Positions 1 through 12,100 of a stretch of DNA of 64,000 bases are shown here, one piece after another (within the stretch, counting starts at the first letter, position 1; every line of letters begins with the position of its first letter). Location of the stretch: assembly GCA_029204225.1 (NCBI GenBank), contig CM055092.1, positions 76,193,500-76,257,499 on the forward strand, written 5' to 3'. The notes beneath the pieces were generated by a model. The model was given only the letters and a program-made list of their open reading frames with translations, was not told the DNA's origin and did no database searches. Position numbers and translations under genes: made by a program. The stretch comes from Diphasiastrum complanatum (Eukaryota > Streptophyta > Lycopodiopsida > Lycopodiales > Lycopodiaceae).

Positions 1-881
1 ATAATTTCAAGAAGATCTTCAAGATGCATGGCCGAGTCTTTATGGCTCACCTTACATGGCAAAGAGGGGCATCTTTCATGTTGTATCTACTACAACACAT
101 TCATATATGCTTCTCTTCCTTTGCTTGAAATTCTATCTTGCTTCATTGAATTTTTTGGATCTCAAAGTTCAAGAAAAGCTATACTAGTTTTGTATGATGC
201 TTATGGTATGGACATGTTTCTTGTCATTATTGACTTAGATGTGTTTCCAATACTTTTTGAAAGCAAGCAAAAGTATGCTCTTGATTCTAGTAAGAACAAG
301 ATTGAGCTTGGTACTCACTTTTTTGAAATCATGTTTTCACATGTTTGGAGGCAAATTGTAAACTCCTCTTGAGATTAAGTGAAGCAACCAAAGTGGAGAC
401 TTACATCCTTGAGAGATTAACTAGCCTAAAAAAGATCAAGATAGTCTTTGATATCAAGATTAGATCCATTATGGATATAGTTCATTGTATGTGGACTAGT
501 CAAACTAGAAAGCATAATCTTGATAATCATCATTGTTTCACATCTAATGATCTTGATCTCCATGATCCTTATGAGGCTTGGAAGCCTCAGATTTCTCTAT
601 CTATGGTGCATTCATCATGCAAGTGGAACTTTCAAATCAAAGATCATCATCAAGCATGGAGGAAGCCCATGATCATAGTGGCATATTGGTGGAGCACTCT
701 TCAAAGGCATTGGCAAGAGATCTCTACCAAAGAGATCTTATCATGGATATGGTGAGGGTGCTGCTATGATGGATCCCTTGGCTGATCTTCACTTCTTATG
801 CATACCAGAGGATCCACTCAGAAAGATTTACAAACTTCTCAAGTGATCTAGTACCTTTACAAGCTATTTTTTGAGGAGGAG
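1..881 (+). mobile_element. 3' internal part of a Ty1/copia-type element with extra ORF (copy C), broken
   Basis: Two overlapping frames (28-372 and 345-755) are one frameshifted copy of an ORF that reappears at 27.2-27.9 kb. Shared landmarks are an ESLWLT/ESMWLT start, a KAILV block, an EANCKL box followed by R-x-SEA, and the C-terminal ALSWIW/ILSWIW just before the stop. The ORF is followed by a polypurine tract GAGGAGGAG (873-881) and an LTR that starts TGTG. No known domain is recognised. Its place between coding region and 3' LTR makes it an accessory retrotransposon ORF; function unknown. The frameshift near 345-372 makes this copy non-functional. Confidence 0.6.
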
Positions 882-1440
882 TGTGAGAAATTGGCAAAAA
901 TCTAGCTTGGTATTTTTTATGATGGAAGTTTGTAAGTGAATCTCACATGTGTGGAGGATCTTCCCACATGTGGAGAATTGTAAAGTAAATCAAAATGTTT
1001 GATATAGGGGTCTTATAGAATTTCATAGTCAAGCATTTAGGTGTAGGATGTTGATAGGGTCAAATTTGGCATAGATGGCAAATTATCCATTTCCACTTGT
1101 AATGCCACTATTGAGCCAAAATAGAGTAGGAGGCCAAACTTGTTCCAATTAGAGTGTAGACAAGTGTAATGCTTTTGTTTGATGAAGTTCAAGAGGTCCA
1201 ATAGGTTTTAGAGGTGGAACCATGTGTGGTCCAATAGGAATTTGAGGTGTGCTTGAATATAGTCCAATAGAATTTAGAGGTGCATGGATCAATGGTCCAA
1301 TAGGATTAAGAGGTGGCAAAGTGTGATCCAATCATAGTTAAGCATAGTGGTAGGGTTGGCAACAAAGGTTAGGACCATCAAATTGCATATGTTTGTTTGT
1401 GACTTGACCAAGGGTGGTAACTTAAGATAAAGAAGAGTCC

Positions 1441-1442
<2 letters not shown>
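882..1442 (+). repeat. Divergent copia LTR (3' LTR of copy C), right end uncertain
   Basis: Begins TGTGAGAAATTGGC directly after the polypurine tract, like the TGTGAAAAATGC start at 28037. It carries CACATGTG motifs (around 945 and 965), as its relatives do, but soon diverges, so it is a different LTR subfamily. Positions 1190-1320 contain a degenerate repeat of a 'ggtccaatag' motif about every 40-50 bases. The right end was not fixed; a GA microsatellite follows. Confidence 0.45.

Positions 1443-1497
<55 letters not shown>
1443..1497. repeat. (GA)n microsatellite
   Basis: Uninterrupted GA dinucleotides, about 27 units. Confidence 0.98.
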
Positions 1498-1498
<1 letters not shown>

Positions 1499-1661
1499 CC
1501 AACAATCGACCTGCAGCTAGTGAATCCCTTAGGGGGTAGTTAGCTCCACGTAAGGGATAGCTAACTTCCCACTAATCAGACCTTTGATACACTATGGTAG
1601 ATCATAAGACAAACCTAGAAATGTATTTATCAAAAGAAGTTTGTTAATGATAAGGCAAAGT

Positions 1662-3478
1662 TTATCTCATGAAACCATTTTGTTGAAAAGCGTTTAGCAA
1701 GATTGCTACCTCTTTTATAAAAGTATCTTGATCGTTGCAACAATACATTGCTAAAATAACTTGGGAGATAATTACTTTGTAAGAGTTGTAGACTAGCTTA
1801 TTGGAAGCCAGATGTATGTACTGTAAGTATTGAAAATGTAAGTCTCTTTTTTTATCAAACTTTGAGAGTTGATAAACATTGGTTCCAGGATTAAAGGTAA
1901 TTGAAATGTTCAGAAAACTGGTGGTATTTTCTTCACAAGACTTTTTTTCAATATCAAGAAATTCTAGAGGATAAATCCAAAAAGGGTTTTTTGGTTTTCT
2001 AATCTGATTCTTATCCATAAACGCATCGATATTGGGATTATTAATAAAGCAAATGTCATCAATATATCTAAACGAGTGACAAAAATCATTCATATCTTTT
2101 CTAAGCCCTAACTTGGCCAGTCTCTTAATAAATTGAGCTTCAAAGAATGTAAGATACTAGTTACACCATGTAGGTGAGCATGAAAAACCCATCGGTATAC
2201 CACAAATCTGTCTCCAGGTATTGTTTCCTAATCTGACAATACAGTTGTCTAATAGGAAGGCATTCCACAAGCATAAGAGATTTTTATTGATATTGTACCA
2301 CCCTTCCGACTTTTTATTAGCCCATGACCACTTAAAGACTTCCCTTTCCTGTTCCCACTTGAAACTCAGAAGCATCTTAATAGAATGTTTGAAAGCATAA
2401 GTATTCATGATAGTTTTTAACCCCTCAGTGCTGTCTAAAGGTATGTTTTCATAGCATTTAGAAATATCTGCAACCCATACATTGGTAATCTTTGATGGTA
2501 GATTGAGATAAAAATCAATCGAGGACTCACACTGCCAAAATAAACATGTATCCACATTTAGGATACCCTTGTATGTTTTTGCCTTAAGGCCTGCACATTC
2601 CTTGAGGAATGGTGACCTCATACCAAGAGCTCCTGTTAGGAATTTTGCGAGTCTAGTAAAACAACAATCATGCGCATTGGTAATCCATCTAAAAGATTCC
2701 TTGTGGGGTTTGTACGTACATAGTAGATACGGCAAAGAGTCGTTCCCCCAAGAAGATGTTGGGTAAAAAACCAGTTAGCTTTTCCATGACATATGTGATA
2801 ATTTCCGTAACTGAGTTTTCTTGATCATAAAGAAAGGGGCTGAAATCAGGACTGTTAAGTCTATCCAGGGCAAGCTTCCGTACGAGGAATTTACATATAA
2901 AACTGGGATTTGTGTTGTGCCTTGTCAATGCCATTGATGTAGAGCAAATTTGTGAGCCATTGTCTTTTATTTTTTGCAGTTTGTATTTTTGAAGTTGTGT
3001 CCTTATTGCTGTATAGCCAGGTTCTTTTTTTGATATTTTCCATGGCAATGTTTTTACAAAAAGTTGCATGCTCCCTTATTGTTTCTTCGTTCAAATGTTC
3101 ATGTGTAGGCAAGAGTTTGATTAATTTGAACCATCCATGATAAAGTTCAGAAGCCACCTCATTAACATAATTCTTTTTCAAGGTGATATGATTGAGACAC
3201 ACTTCTAAAGATTTACGTAAAATCGGGCTTTTAACAATATTGCTATTCGTAGAAATGACATGCCCAAATTTTTCAGCAACAAAGTTCTTGAATCTATTAA
3301 GAGATAAGCATTCACATGAATGTAAGTTTTCTATGTCAAAATCACAGAAAACATCAAAGGAAAAATACCAATCACTCTTGACACTTGGTAGGTAAGTCCA
3401 ACCGAACGTAATATCATGAAAGCGTTCATCTACAACAGTGAATAGTCTGAAAAAAACATGAGTGTAAAAAGTCTTCAC
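1662..3478 (-). mobile_element. Penelope-like element reverse transcriptase, degenerate
   Basis: Read from 3478 down to 1662. The first segment (3478-2891) is an unrecognised N-terminal region. After a frameshift it continues at 2950-2689, and after a second near 2730 it enters the RT. The RT frame 2735-1662 is open except for one TAG at 2157-2159. Visible motifs in order are YKPHK..FRWITNA, VADISKCYENIPL (catalytic Asp region), GIPMGFSCSPTWCN, FRYIDDICF (second Asp pair), LEFLDIE, FLNISITF and the thumb-like FQYLQYIHLASNK block. The YIDDI core with GIPMG and the 'Y-x-N-I-P' box fit Penelope-like RTs, which are related to TERT, better than LINE, copia or gypsy RTs. No GIY-YIG endonuclease was recognised in either flank. 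It could instead be another non-LTR RT clade, but LTR-class enzymes are ruled out by the motif set. Confidence 0.7.
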
Positions 3479-3688
3479 ATGGATTGCTTCAAAAACTCTA
3501 TTGCAGTAACATAGATATAAAAAAGAGCTCCCTGAATCACTACTAGTAGTCAGCTAAAGACGTCATGCCATTGAGATACTGACTTCTCTCCTTTCTGTCC
3601 TTTTCCCATCCTGCACATCGATTAATCCCGGTAAAAATTCAGCCTTTTAATAGATAGGTCGCTCTTTGTGCTACTTTGTCCTTCCTTT

Positions 3689-4291
3689 TGTGAAAAATGC
3701 AAAAATAAGCTTGGTAAAGGCCAAAAATCTTGTATATAGATAAACACACATGTGTGGAGCCTGTTCCCACGTGTGAAAATAGTGTACTTGTCATGTACCA
3801 TAATCATATATGTTGTACATATGATTTAATTCAAGTTCTAGTGGCTAAAATGGCCAAAAACTAGTTTTCTAGACATATGACACATGGCATCAATCTATTG
3901 ATTGCATGAGCCACATCCTTTGGTTAGGTGTCATATTCCATGTGTAGAGGATAGCTCACATGTGTGGAATAAGCTGAAGTAGGCGAATTTTGACTTCTAG
4001 AAGATTTCCAAGTAGATCTCCATATAGAAGAAAAATGAACCAAAAGTGCTCAAAATAGAAGGTTTTGTCCAAGTGTCAGTTTTGCATGATGAATCATATG
4101 ACAAAGCACCTTCACACATGTGGGATTAGAGGGATGATCAGTATCACGAGCTCCCACTTATTGTATATATAGAGCCACATTTGGCCATAATCATTGTGAG
4201 ACACCAATCTTGGTATTGGAAGCAAATTTGAGTGATTCTCTCCATTTGTCTACATTTGTTTTGATTGTTTTGAGGTTCTATCAATGTGTCT
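3689..4291 (+). repeat. Truncated copia LTR (solo fragment)
   Basis: Starts TGTGAAAAATGCAAAAATAA and stays closely similar to the LTRs at 28037 and 29580 until about 4291, where the match stops abruptly. There is no PBS or internal region on either side. It contains several CACATGTG/CACGTGTG palindromes. Confidence 0.85.
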
Positions 4292-4661
4292 ATTTTCTAC
4301 CAAACTCAAAGTATCTTTCTTTTTAACAACTTCAGATAGATCTTGACCCAGTCCAAAGTCCCCAACAGATCAATCAAACACAAAACCTTATCCTCAGATC
4401 CAGCAGAAGAACAAGTAGCCCTATCAATGTCAATGATAAAAGAATGCATCATTACGGCCTTTCTCATACAACAAATAAGCGTCTGAATAAAATGGTTAGG
4501 TGGGGATAGGGACTCCCCATAACCCAAAAGAGCAACATCTTGAAACCACCTTGTGGACTAAAACATGAAAACAAACCTTTGTTAGCTTATGAACCGGACA
4601 AAAAGTAAGGGTTTAGTACTATCCCACAACCAAGGAATAGTTGGAGTTACACCACAAGGAT

Positions 4662-4703
<42 letters not shown>

Positions 4704-6400
4704 ATACACAATTTCACATGGTTCCTCTTGACAAAGCAAGACTAAACCCTTTGAAGCCTTTATTCATAAACCAACAAGGTACAGTATAGCTGAAAAGTAA
4801 AATACAATACTATAAAGCACATAAAGCATAACAACTTTCAAAACGTCCAGTTGATACCTGCCACCATCCCACAATACAAAACCGCACGAGTTAGTACAGT
4901 GGGAAAGATAGGTGTCATAGCTGAGCGTTAGTTATTATCCATGTCCAAAAGAAGTTATACTACTTATCAGCATAAATAACATTTTAAATCATAGTCCAGT
5001 CTTCCCAAATACAAAGAAGGTTTTTTAGCGATAGGCCAAGCCCTGCCATTACCTTATCAGGACGAGTGCCATGCTGATTAGTTTTTGGGCATTGGTCCGT
5101 ATCAGTTCATTTTGTTTAAAGCATAAGTATGATTAGTTTACACCATATATATTGCTTATCGCTAAAAGAAATGGTGCGAACACGTGTGCAGGTGTTAGAC
5201 CAAATCCATGCTATGCTAACTCTGGTGGCTTAAAAAAATCGTCGCGCACTCCATACTCCTGAGCATATCCATGCTTTCCAGTCGTATCTCACCATAATCT
5301 GATATAACCACTTAATGGGTAATAAATTTGTAAAAGCCATGGTTGAATAGTGTAGTTATAAATATACTTATGTTTATTGTAACTCCATATCCACCCCGTG
5401 GTTTTTAAGACCTTGTATTGGATAGGCTATATCTTATTGGTGAGGTTTTTGTAGTTTTTACAAGGTATTAGGGCAGATCCGTGCCATTCTAATCCTTTTG
5501 TAAGAACCGTGTATCTTAAAAAAATCCATGTTGTCCAAGATAATTTGAAGAGAAACTTTGTTTCAGGACAACGTAGGTGTCATTATACATAGAGTAGTTA
5601 CATCATTTATGAAGTGGTAGAATCAAACTAAGTAAGAATCAACTTATTTCCGCATTTAGGATCATTATTAGTCACCAAGAATGGAATATATTTGTAAAGA
5701 GACACCTTAACTTTCGAGCGTAAGTGGTGTATGCAAAGTCTGAAAATTGTTCGGAGAACTCATACCTGGATGATCGTAGAAGTGACGTTTTGTGAGGATG
5801 CCATGTTAGTCCTTCGAGTGCTCTTGTCTTCTTTAGACTCGAACCATTCATAATGTTATTGTCAGATAATGTGAAAACAACACTTAGCATGTTAAGGAAA
5901 GCCTATTAATCATTGCTTATATAAGTCCAAAACGAATGGTTGTATGTGCATACTTGTGTAGACGCTTATAGCCTTATGGTTCGAAAACGAAGATAGTAGT
6001 AATATTAAGTAAAATCAAGCACTAATGGATGTTTTGTAAGAGAGACTCGACCTCTTTCAAATCAAAATTAGAAAACAATAAATCGAAATGATCCAATTTC
6101 CTACGCATAATCAGTTAGTTGTTTCTAGCGCTTTTGTTACCCAACGTACACAATGGAGGGGGGTATGCCAAAGAAAATTGGACAATATTTGTGTTGGACG
6201 TGAATGGTTTTCATTGAAAGATTTATCACAAGTGTCATGATTGTCCATGTGCATGGCATTTGGGTATGTATAAGATGGTTGAATTAGTTCGTTGATAGTA
6301 CTTACAACCATGTATACAAGGAGATAGTAGAGTCTATCTAGTATTGCATCCTTGGTCAAATATATGAGATTGAGCGAGTAAGTGATTCATGCATTCACTT
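4292..6400. other. Non-genic stretch with gypsy-derived sequence and a (CA)n tract
   Basis: No convincing gene. A (CA)n microsatellite lies at 4663-4700. Segments at about 5236-5300 and 5755-5830 share short blocks with 29081-29120 and 29370-29430 (for example a shared 'atccatgctttccagt'), so both regions probably descend from one retrotransposon family. A short minus-strand frame at 4527-4306 is open but unrecognised. Confidence 0.5.
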
Positions 6401-6860
6401 GAGATACCCATGAATTTTAGTATTGGACTTCAAGGAACTCAAGAAGCAAATTGGATTTAGTCTTGTTAGTTATTGACTGGCTAACCAACACGGCCCATGT
6501 TTTTGCTAGCAAAAAGATAGTGATAGTTTTGCAAGTGGCGGAGTCATTTTTTCATAGCATAATACGACTAGTTGGACTACCAAAAAGATAGTGATAGCTT
6601 TGCAAGTACCAAAGCTGTTTATTCAATTTGAGAGGTCGATCAAATTTCATAGGAAATGTTGCAATGATATGTGAATGAGATGCAAACTGATTGGGTTTAG
6701 TATCTACAACTAGTAAAGTTTGAACTTTGCAATTTAATGACGAGATATATGTTCATGGGAATGAGCCCTTCTAAACACAATTATGGCTACTAATCAGAAA
6801 GCCTAGTTGCCACATAAATTACTTTTATGGTACCTAGCACTACAAAGCTTTTAACTCCTA
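6400..6860 (+). mobile_element. Ty3/gypsy integrase core fossil
   Basis: Frame fragments read LDLVLLVIDWLTNTAHVFA, then a VAESFFHSIIRLVGLPK block, then YVNEMQTDWV and GMSPSKHNYGY. These match the order of the Ty3/gypsy integrase core (V-x-D-RLTK-AHF, I-x-RLHGLP, Y-x-N-...GMSPF). In-frame stops follow GLPKR. A short duplication of 'aaaaagatagtgatag' (about 6511 and 6581) interrupts it. It is a dead fragment. Confidence 0.7.
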
Positions 6861-7369
6861 TTTAAAGTAGCCGCGAGACAACACAACAATACTATTTCAA
6901 GAGTCAAGCTAGAGAGAGAAGTTATGTTAGAGTCAATGTAATATCAGGAATTTGAAGAAGGCTATCAATCTTTGAGAAAAAGACTCAAACATATTTCTCT
7001 TCAGCAGGTTAATAAAATTGCAACCTCGATTCAAAACAATATTCCTACCTTGGAGATAGTATTGCCAACATATTTGTGTTTCCCAACAACGCATAAAACC
7101 TACAGAGCAGGAAAAGCCAAATCAATTACCAATCCCAAGAACAACTTTGAATTTATGCGAAGAGCCAAATTTTGTGATTGATACCTTTTCTATTGGAGTG
7201 GTCATCACAGAAAGATTAGATTTTGCTTCAAAATAGTCCTCATATCATAGAATTGTTCCTGGGATAACTGTGCTACTAACCATTTCTGAGATAGTCTACA
7301 CCAATTTTATGCAATTATTAATACAAATCATGATTAGTGTTGAAAGGCTTCTAGTTTCATGATCGCAAA
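6861..7369. other. Non-genic stretch
   Basis: An open frame at 6972-7181 (69 aa) matches nothing recognised and has no start context of note. The rest shows no gene or repeat signal. Confidence 0.3.
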
Positions 7370-8611
7370 GCAAAGTAATGTATTGATGTTCTCCTTCTTC
7401 ATGATCTTTGTACTTAATATCGTTTGCTTCGCTTCAATCTCGTTGATGAACTCTGTTGCACAGTACAACTGCTGGATCGGTAAGCTTTTACCCTATGAGT
7501 AATAGTAGCAATTGTTATATCTTTGTTCTTAGAAATCTGTGTGATCTTCTGCTAATGGTCCCACTCTACAATCTTCTATCTGCTGTTGGAGTATTTAACA
7601 GCCTACAGAACTGATAAACTAAAATATCTTTCTTGGAAACCTACAGAACCCCATAGAGGGGATGCAACTAAAGTGTTTCTCGCCACACAGACGAGAATAT
7701 TAATGTACTGATGCTCTCTTTCTCCATGATCTTTGAACTGAATACTGCTTTCTTGGCTGCAATCTGGGGGGGGGGGGGTGGGGGGGCTGGATCAGTAAGC
7801 TTTTACCCTGTGAAAAATATGTAACCAAGAAAAGTTCATGTCTTATTTATCCCAATGTTTTTTATTTAGGCAATGCCAGTTGATCACCTCCAAAGAAGAT
7901 TAAATTTTGTTGCAAATGAAAGTACCTGATGGAACAAAGTGCTGCATAACTTTGCAGGCTCTTAAAAATGAGCTGATTGTGGAGCTAGTGAGTCAGAGCT
8001 ATTCTGCTCAGCAGCGAGTTAGAAATCTTGTCAACAATACATCGTAAGCATCAATTCTCACTCTTCCATGCCCATGTGTCAGTCAAATGTCGTTGTTTAG
8101 CACCATATACCCTTTCGCTTCGTAGTGATGAATAGTAGTAGCAATTATTAGATCTTTCTTTTTAAAAATATTTGTGATCTTTTGCTGATGATCCCATTAA
8201 ACAGCTTAGATCACTGATAAACTGAAATATCTTTCTTGTAAACCTACAGAACCCCAGAAAGTGGATGCAACTAAAGTGTTTTTCGCCACAGACAGACGAG
8301 AACAGGCCCAAGTGATCGTAGTTGCATTCCGACGAATAGATTCATTCAATGCCTTCAACTGGATAACCGATTTTGAGTTTCGTTGGTACAGTTTGAAAAA
8401 TCTTGGACGAGTACATGTAGGTTTCTTGGAAGCTTTAGGCCTTAATAGTCGCGACAACCTGAAAACGTTAGTAGAGCTACAACGAAGGCTACTTGATCCA
8501 AACAACGGAGCCTTTTGCATTCACATCCCCTCCATTGAGCGGATGGATCACCTTCTCTCAAAGGCAATAAGAGAGAGAGAGAGACACGAAAATAGAGAAA
8601 GAGCAACGTAG
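7370..8611 (+). pseudogene. Class-3 lipase (OBL-like) gene fragment, rearranged
   Basis: The frame 8261-8611 carries QAQVIVVAFRRIDSFN, then WITDFEFRWYSL, then GRVHVGFLEALGL. This is the N-terminal part of the plant oil-body/class-3 triacylglycerol lipase fold, where families have an FRGTxPF..DDW..DFDFSWY..GKVHxGFLEALG pattern. Here the FRGT box reads FRRI and one Asp of DDW is lost. The catalytic GHSLGG region is absent and the frame runs into GA repeats. Upstream, a possible preceding exon ends QYNCWI before a GTAAGC donor (7447-7495). Blocks 7370-7500, 7505-7570 and 7615-7690 recur at 7690-7810, 8129-8195 and 8215-8290, so the locus underwent a partial duplication. It is convergent with VPS11. 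Confidence 0.65.
7768..7786. repeat. Poly-G tract inside the lipase duplication
   Basis: A nearly pure G run replaces the exon text seen in the other duplicate copy at the equivalent position near 7447. Confidence 0.9.

Positions 8612-8615
<4 letters not shown>

Positions 8616-8649
<34 letters not shown>
8616..8649. repeat. (GA)n microsatellite
   Basis: Short GA run between the lipase fragment and the VPS11 3' end. Confidence 0.95.
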
Positions 8650-8651
<2 letters not shown>

Positions 8652-8800
8652 ATCAACGAACAGTTATAAGTTATGGGTGCGAGAGGAAAAAAGAATTATT
8701 TTTAAAATGATAGTAAACAATGATGACGTGTAATTTCGTAGAGCCAAAGAACTCTAAAATGCCTAAGGGCTGGTCTTGGTAAACATGCAATTCTTGAAAT

Positions 8801-9178
8801 TCAGTGGGAGTTGAGAGTAGCTGAACTAGCAGATGCAGCAGCCTTTTGTGCATTGTTTAGAACTCCACGTCCAAAATACTCAGCAATGACTGAAAACCCA
8901 TCATCTGAGTTTTGAACTAGCTGGAAAAATCTATCATGGTCATTGGCATTTTGCTCTAAGCTGCGCTTCATCTCGATCAAAGTGCGATTAGCAGGAGCGC
9001 AAATTGGGCACTCACGTTCATTGTCCCCCAAACATCGCTGATGAAAGGAGTGCATGCACAAAAAGTGGACGGCAGGAAGATCTAAAGCAGACGTACAAGC
9101 CGTGCACTTGCTCAACTGAAAAATTCTTGCACTTGATTGGAGTTCGCGCACTTCTGCTCGCATTGTCACTGTTTCCTC
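8801..9178 (-). CDS. VPS11: VPS11 coding exon 5 (RING-H2, C-terminus)
   Basis: Residues 850-974 and stop. Acceptor CTGCAG|GAGGAA. Holds the complete RING-H2 finger and the conserved SVIAEYFGRG tail. The AATAAT at about 8695-8700 (minus) is a possible polyadenylation signal. Confidence 0.92.
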   Translation of the reverse strand, partial: EETVTMRAEVRELQSSARIFQLSKCTACTSALDLPAVHFLCMHSFHQRCLGDNERECPICAPANRTLIEMKRSLEQNANDHDRFFQLVQNSDDGFSVIAEYFGRGVLNNAQKAAASASSATLNSH

Positions 9179-12100
9179 CTGCAGTGTGCAAAATGGCAGA
9201 CATGATAAATGATGTCAAAAAGCCACACAAGTACCTTGGACAAAATCTTGTCAACAAATGCCATAAATGTCACTGCATCCACTAAGAAGATCAAGAAGAA
9301 TAATGTCAATGCATTACCTGGTACTTTTCGATTGCTCTACGATCTTCTTCAATAAGTCGAGACTCTTCCTGCAGCTGGCGAGCAATATAATCTTTCACAA
9401 CTGATAATGTAAGAGTTTGGTTTTTGGCAAGCATTTGTAAAACTATCAGAGGAGGCAAGAGATTATCCCTTTCAATGTAAACCAGAATCTCTTTCACTTC
9501 GTCACAACAGTTTTCTCCATGCTCACCAAAGTATGCTAGAACATCTGCCCAGAGGCTTGAGTCCCCACCTCTACTCGCATCTCCAAGCCTTTTACAGCAG
9601 GATATTAGACCTGGATAATCAGCATCTTGCATGTAGCAGGCCATCACTTCCTTGTAAAGCTTCATTTTCTCATACAAAAACAGGAGACCTTCTCGAAACC
9701 TGTGTATCTCACACAAGACTACCGCTAAGTCAGCATCATAAGAAGGCTTCTCATCATCAATTCCCCAACCACGCTTAAGTAGATCCAACCCTTTCTTTCT
9801 CCGTTCAGTTTTCTCTTCATTGGTTTCACCTTTCACATCCACAGCTCCATTTTCCACCTTTTTGCTATCCATAGGAATTTTATCAACAAATCCATTGCTT
9901 TTTTGGTTCTTGACGGACTTTTTTTTGGCTGAACCTTCCGTGTGGTCTGGGCTTCTGTCAAGAAGTTGCAAAAGGGATGGAACCCGAAGATCTTCAGAAA
10001 GGTACAATTCCAAAAGGGTGTTGTTAATTTCTATACTGACTGGAGAATCCTTTATTTTCCCAATGTATGACTCCAAAAAGATCATCAACCACTTTGGCTG
10101 ATCGACATAGATATGCACAAAATCGATCGGGGAAGGAACTATGCTACCAAATCCCTTACTGACCTGCCCACTCGCTATATTGCTAGTGTCATTGGTACAC
10201 AGCTTCATGAGGGCAACTGTTGTCTCTGCAGGTTTATGTTGGACAAGAATTTTCCCATACTGTTTCAATGTAAGAACTCTTTCATAAATCGAAAGGCTGC
10301 CAATGTACTGCAAAGCCTCATTGTGACGCCCAAGGTCTTCCAGCAATATTTTTAGATACCACTCATGCTCTCCAGCCTTCTTTGCCACATAAAGCGCATG
10401 CTGATAATACCCTGCCCCACGACAGACCTTTACAGCAGTCTCGACATCAAAATGGCGTTCGCCTTCAGTGCCTTCGTTCCCCTTGATGAACTCATCCAGC
10501 TTGGCAATGTCTTTCAGCTTTGTATAGCAGTTAAGAAGTAGTGTGGTATGATCAGCTGTAGCCAGCCTTTTCTCATGGAGCTTTTCGAGGTAATGAGTAA
10601 GATTGTGTATGCGTTGTGCATCGAGGAATTTCTGAATAACATATGAGGGCTCAAGATGACCAATAGTTCGAATATATTGAGCCATAGCCTCATCATAGTC
10701 CTGTTTTCCATATAGGTGGTCCCCATACTTACGCATTACTTCAGCTGTAGCCACTGCATCGGCTTGCTGGCTTTGAACCAAGTTAATTGCAACAGTATAA
10801 AGATTTTTTCGAAAAAGCATTTCTAATTTGCTACCCATATCTTTTTCCCCTATGGTAAGAATCTGGTGATCTCTTGTAAGGATTGTAATTATACCCCACT
10901 CACATAGTACATGTGCTACATCACCAACTGGAGCGCTGTACGCAATAAGCTTGTTTTTCAGGTCATAAATGTTAAACACATTTCGGTCTGAGTTTCTTTG
11001 GTCTGCTACGACAGCAAGTAGGTATCCCCGAAACCATCCGAGGAAACGTTTTTTTCCCTCAAAAGCCCAGCAAGGGCCTCGTCCATCTATTTCATAGAAA
11101 TACACAGCCTCATCTCGCCCAACAACAAGCTCCTGTAGAAAGCAACCCACAAATTTAGGTCTTATTGTGCCATGGCTTTAAACAAGACTAAAACCCATCT
11201 ATCAGTTCTATTCCACTGTGAAAATATATAAAACAATAAGCTTAAGGACAAATCATGCATCCCACCTGTTTGTCATTCATGGTTACAGAATGTCCCTCGC
11301 AGCCATGCTCATCCAAGACATGCTTGTAGGGAGGCTGCTGATTCATATCAAATAAATTTATTGAGGTCGTGGTTATGACAAAAAGCTGTAATGCTTGACC
11401 ATCAGCTCGAAAAGCAAGTCCTGTAACAGGGGAGGCAGCATTGTTGTTTGAAGAAGAATCCACCACAAGTTTTGAGCGTGCAATTCTTTCACGTGCAATA
11501 TCTCCTCTTATAGTGTAGATTACTCCAGTGTCCAAGCCTATAGATACCAGTAAAATCGGAGGCGCTTCCTCATAGATCAGACATGAGCTAATCTGTAAAA
11601 ACAAACATATAAGCATTTATACCCATCATCAAATGAATCTTAATGATTGCCAGAAGTGATTAGCAAATTGAAGTTCCACACAATGAAACTGTCAGCCAAT
11701 GAGATATATGAGCGATGTGTAGAGTCACTCAAATATGCAGTTCCAGATCACGTCCTTTTCTAGAAGAAGATCACAGACGGATTCAAAGTCATACGACAAC
11801 CCTCCCACACACAGATCAAAGGCAATGTATCATTCAGCATCATATCCTACTTATGTTGAAAATTCTAAGAAAATTCAATCCAAAAGGGATGCGGGAAATT
11901 TTCCCATGTTCTGTATGGAGCACCATTCTCTACATACCCATCCCATACATAATAAGAAAAAACCCATGCATTAACTTAATGATACTCATCTATGGTTACT
12001 CTAATTTGAGCTTGAACTTTAATAAAATTGCTTGAAGTTAAGGTGCACCTCTCATGTTAAACAAACAAGTTTTCATGAACATGAAACTTTAAAAGGCTTT

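Noticed and set aside
1500-1590. Possible hammerhead ribozyme next to the Penelope-like RT (CTGATTAG with a nearby stem)
   Set aside because: The core would need CTGATGA and a GAAA box; the sequence has CTGATTA and no GAAA in place. Only an 8-bp stem is present.
4306-4527. Minus-strand 73-aa frame as a possible gene
   Set aside because: Short, unrecognised, and next to a truncated LTR; probably retroelement debris.
9004-9285. Open frame on the plus strand opposite VPS11 exon 5
   Set aside because: It is the antisense shadow of the RING exon and an intron; no independent support.
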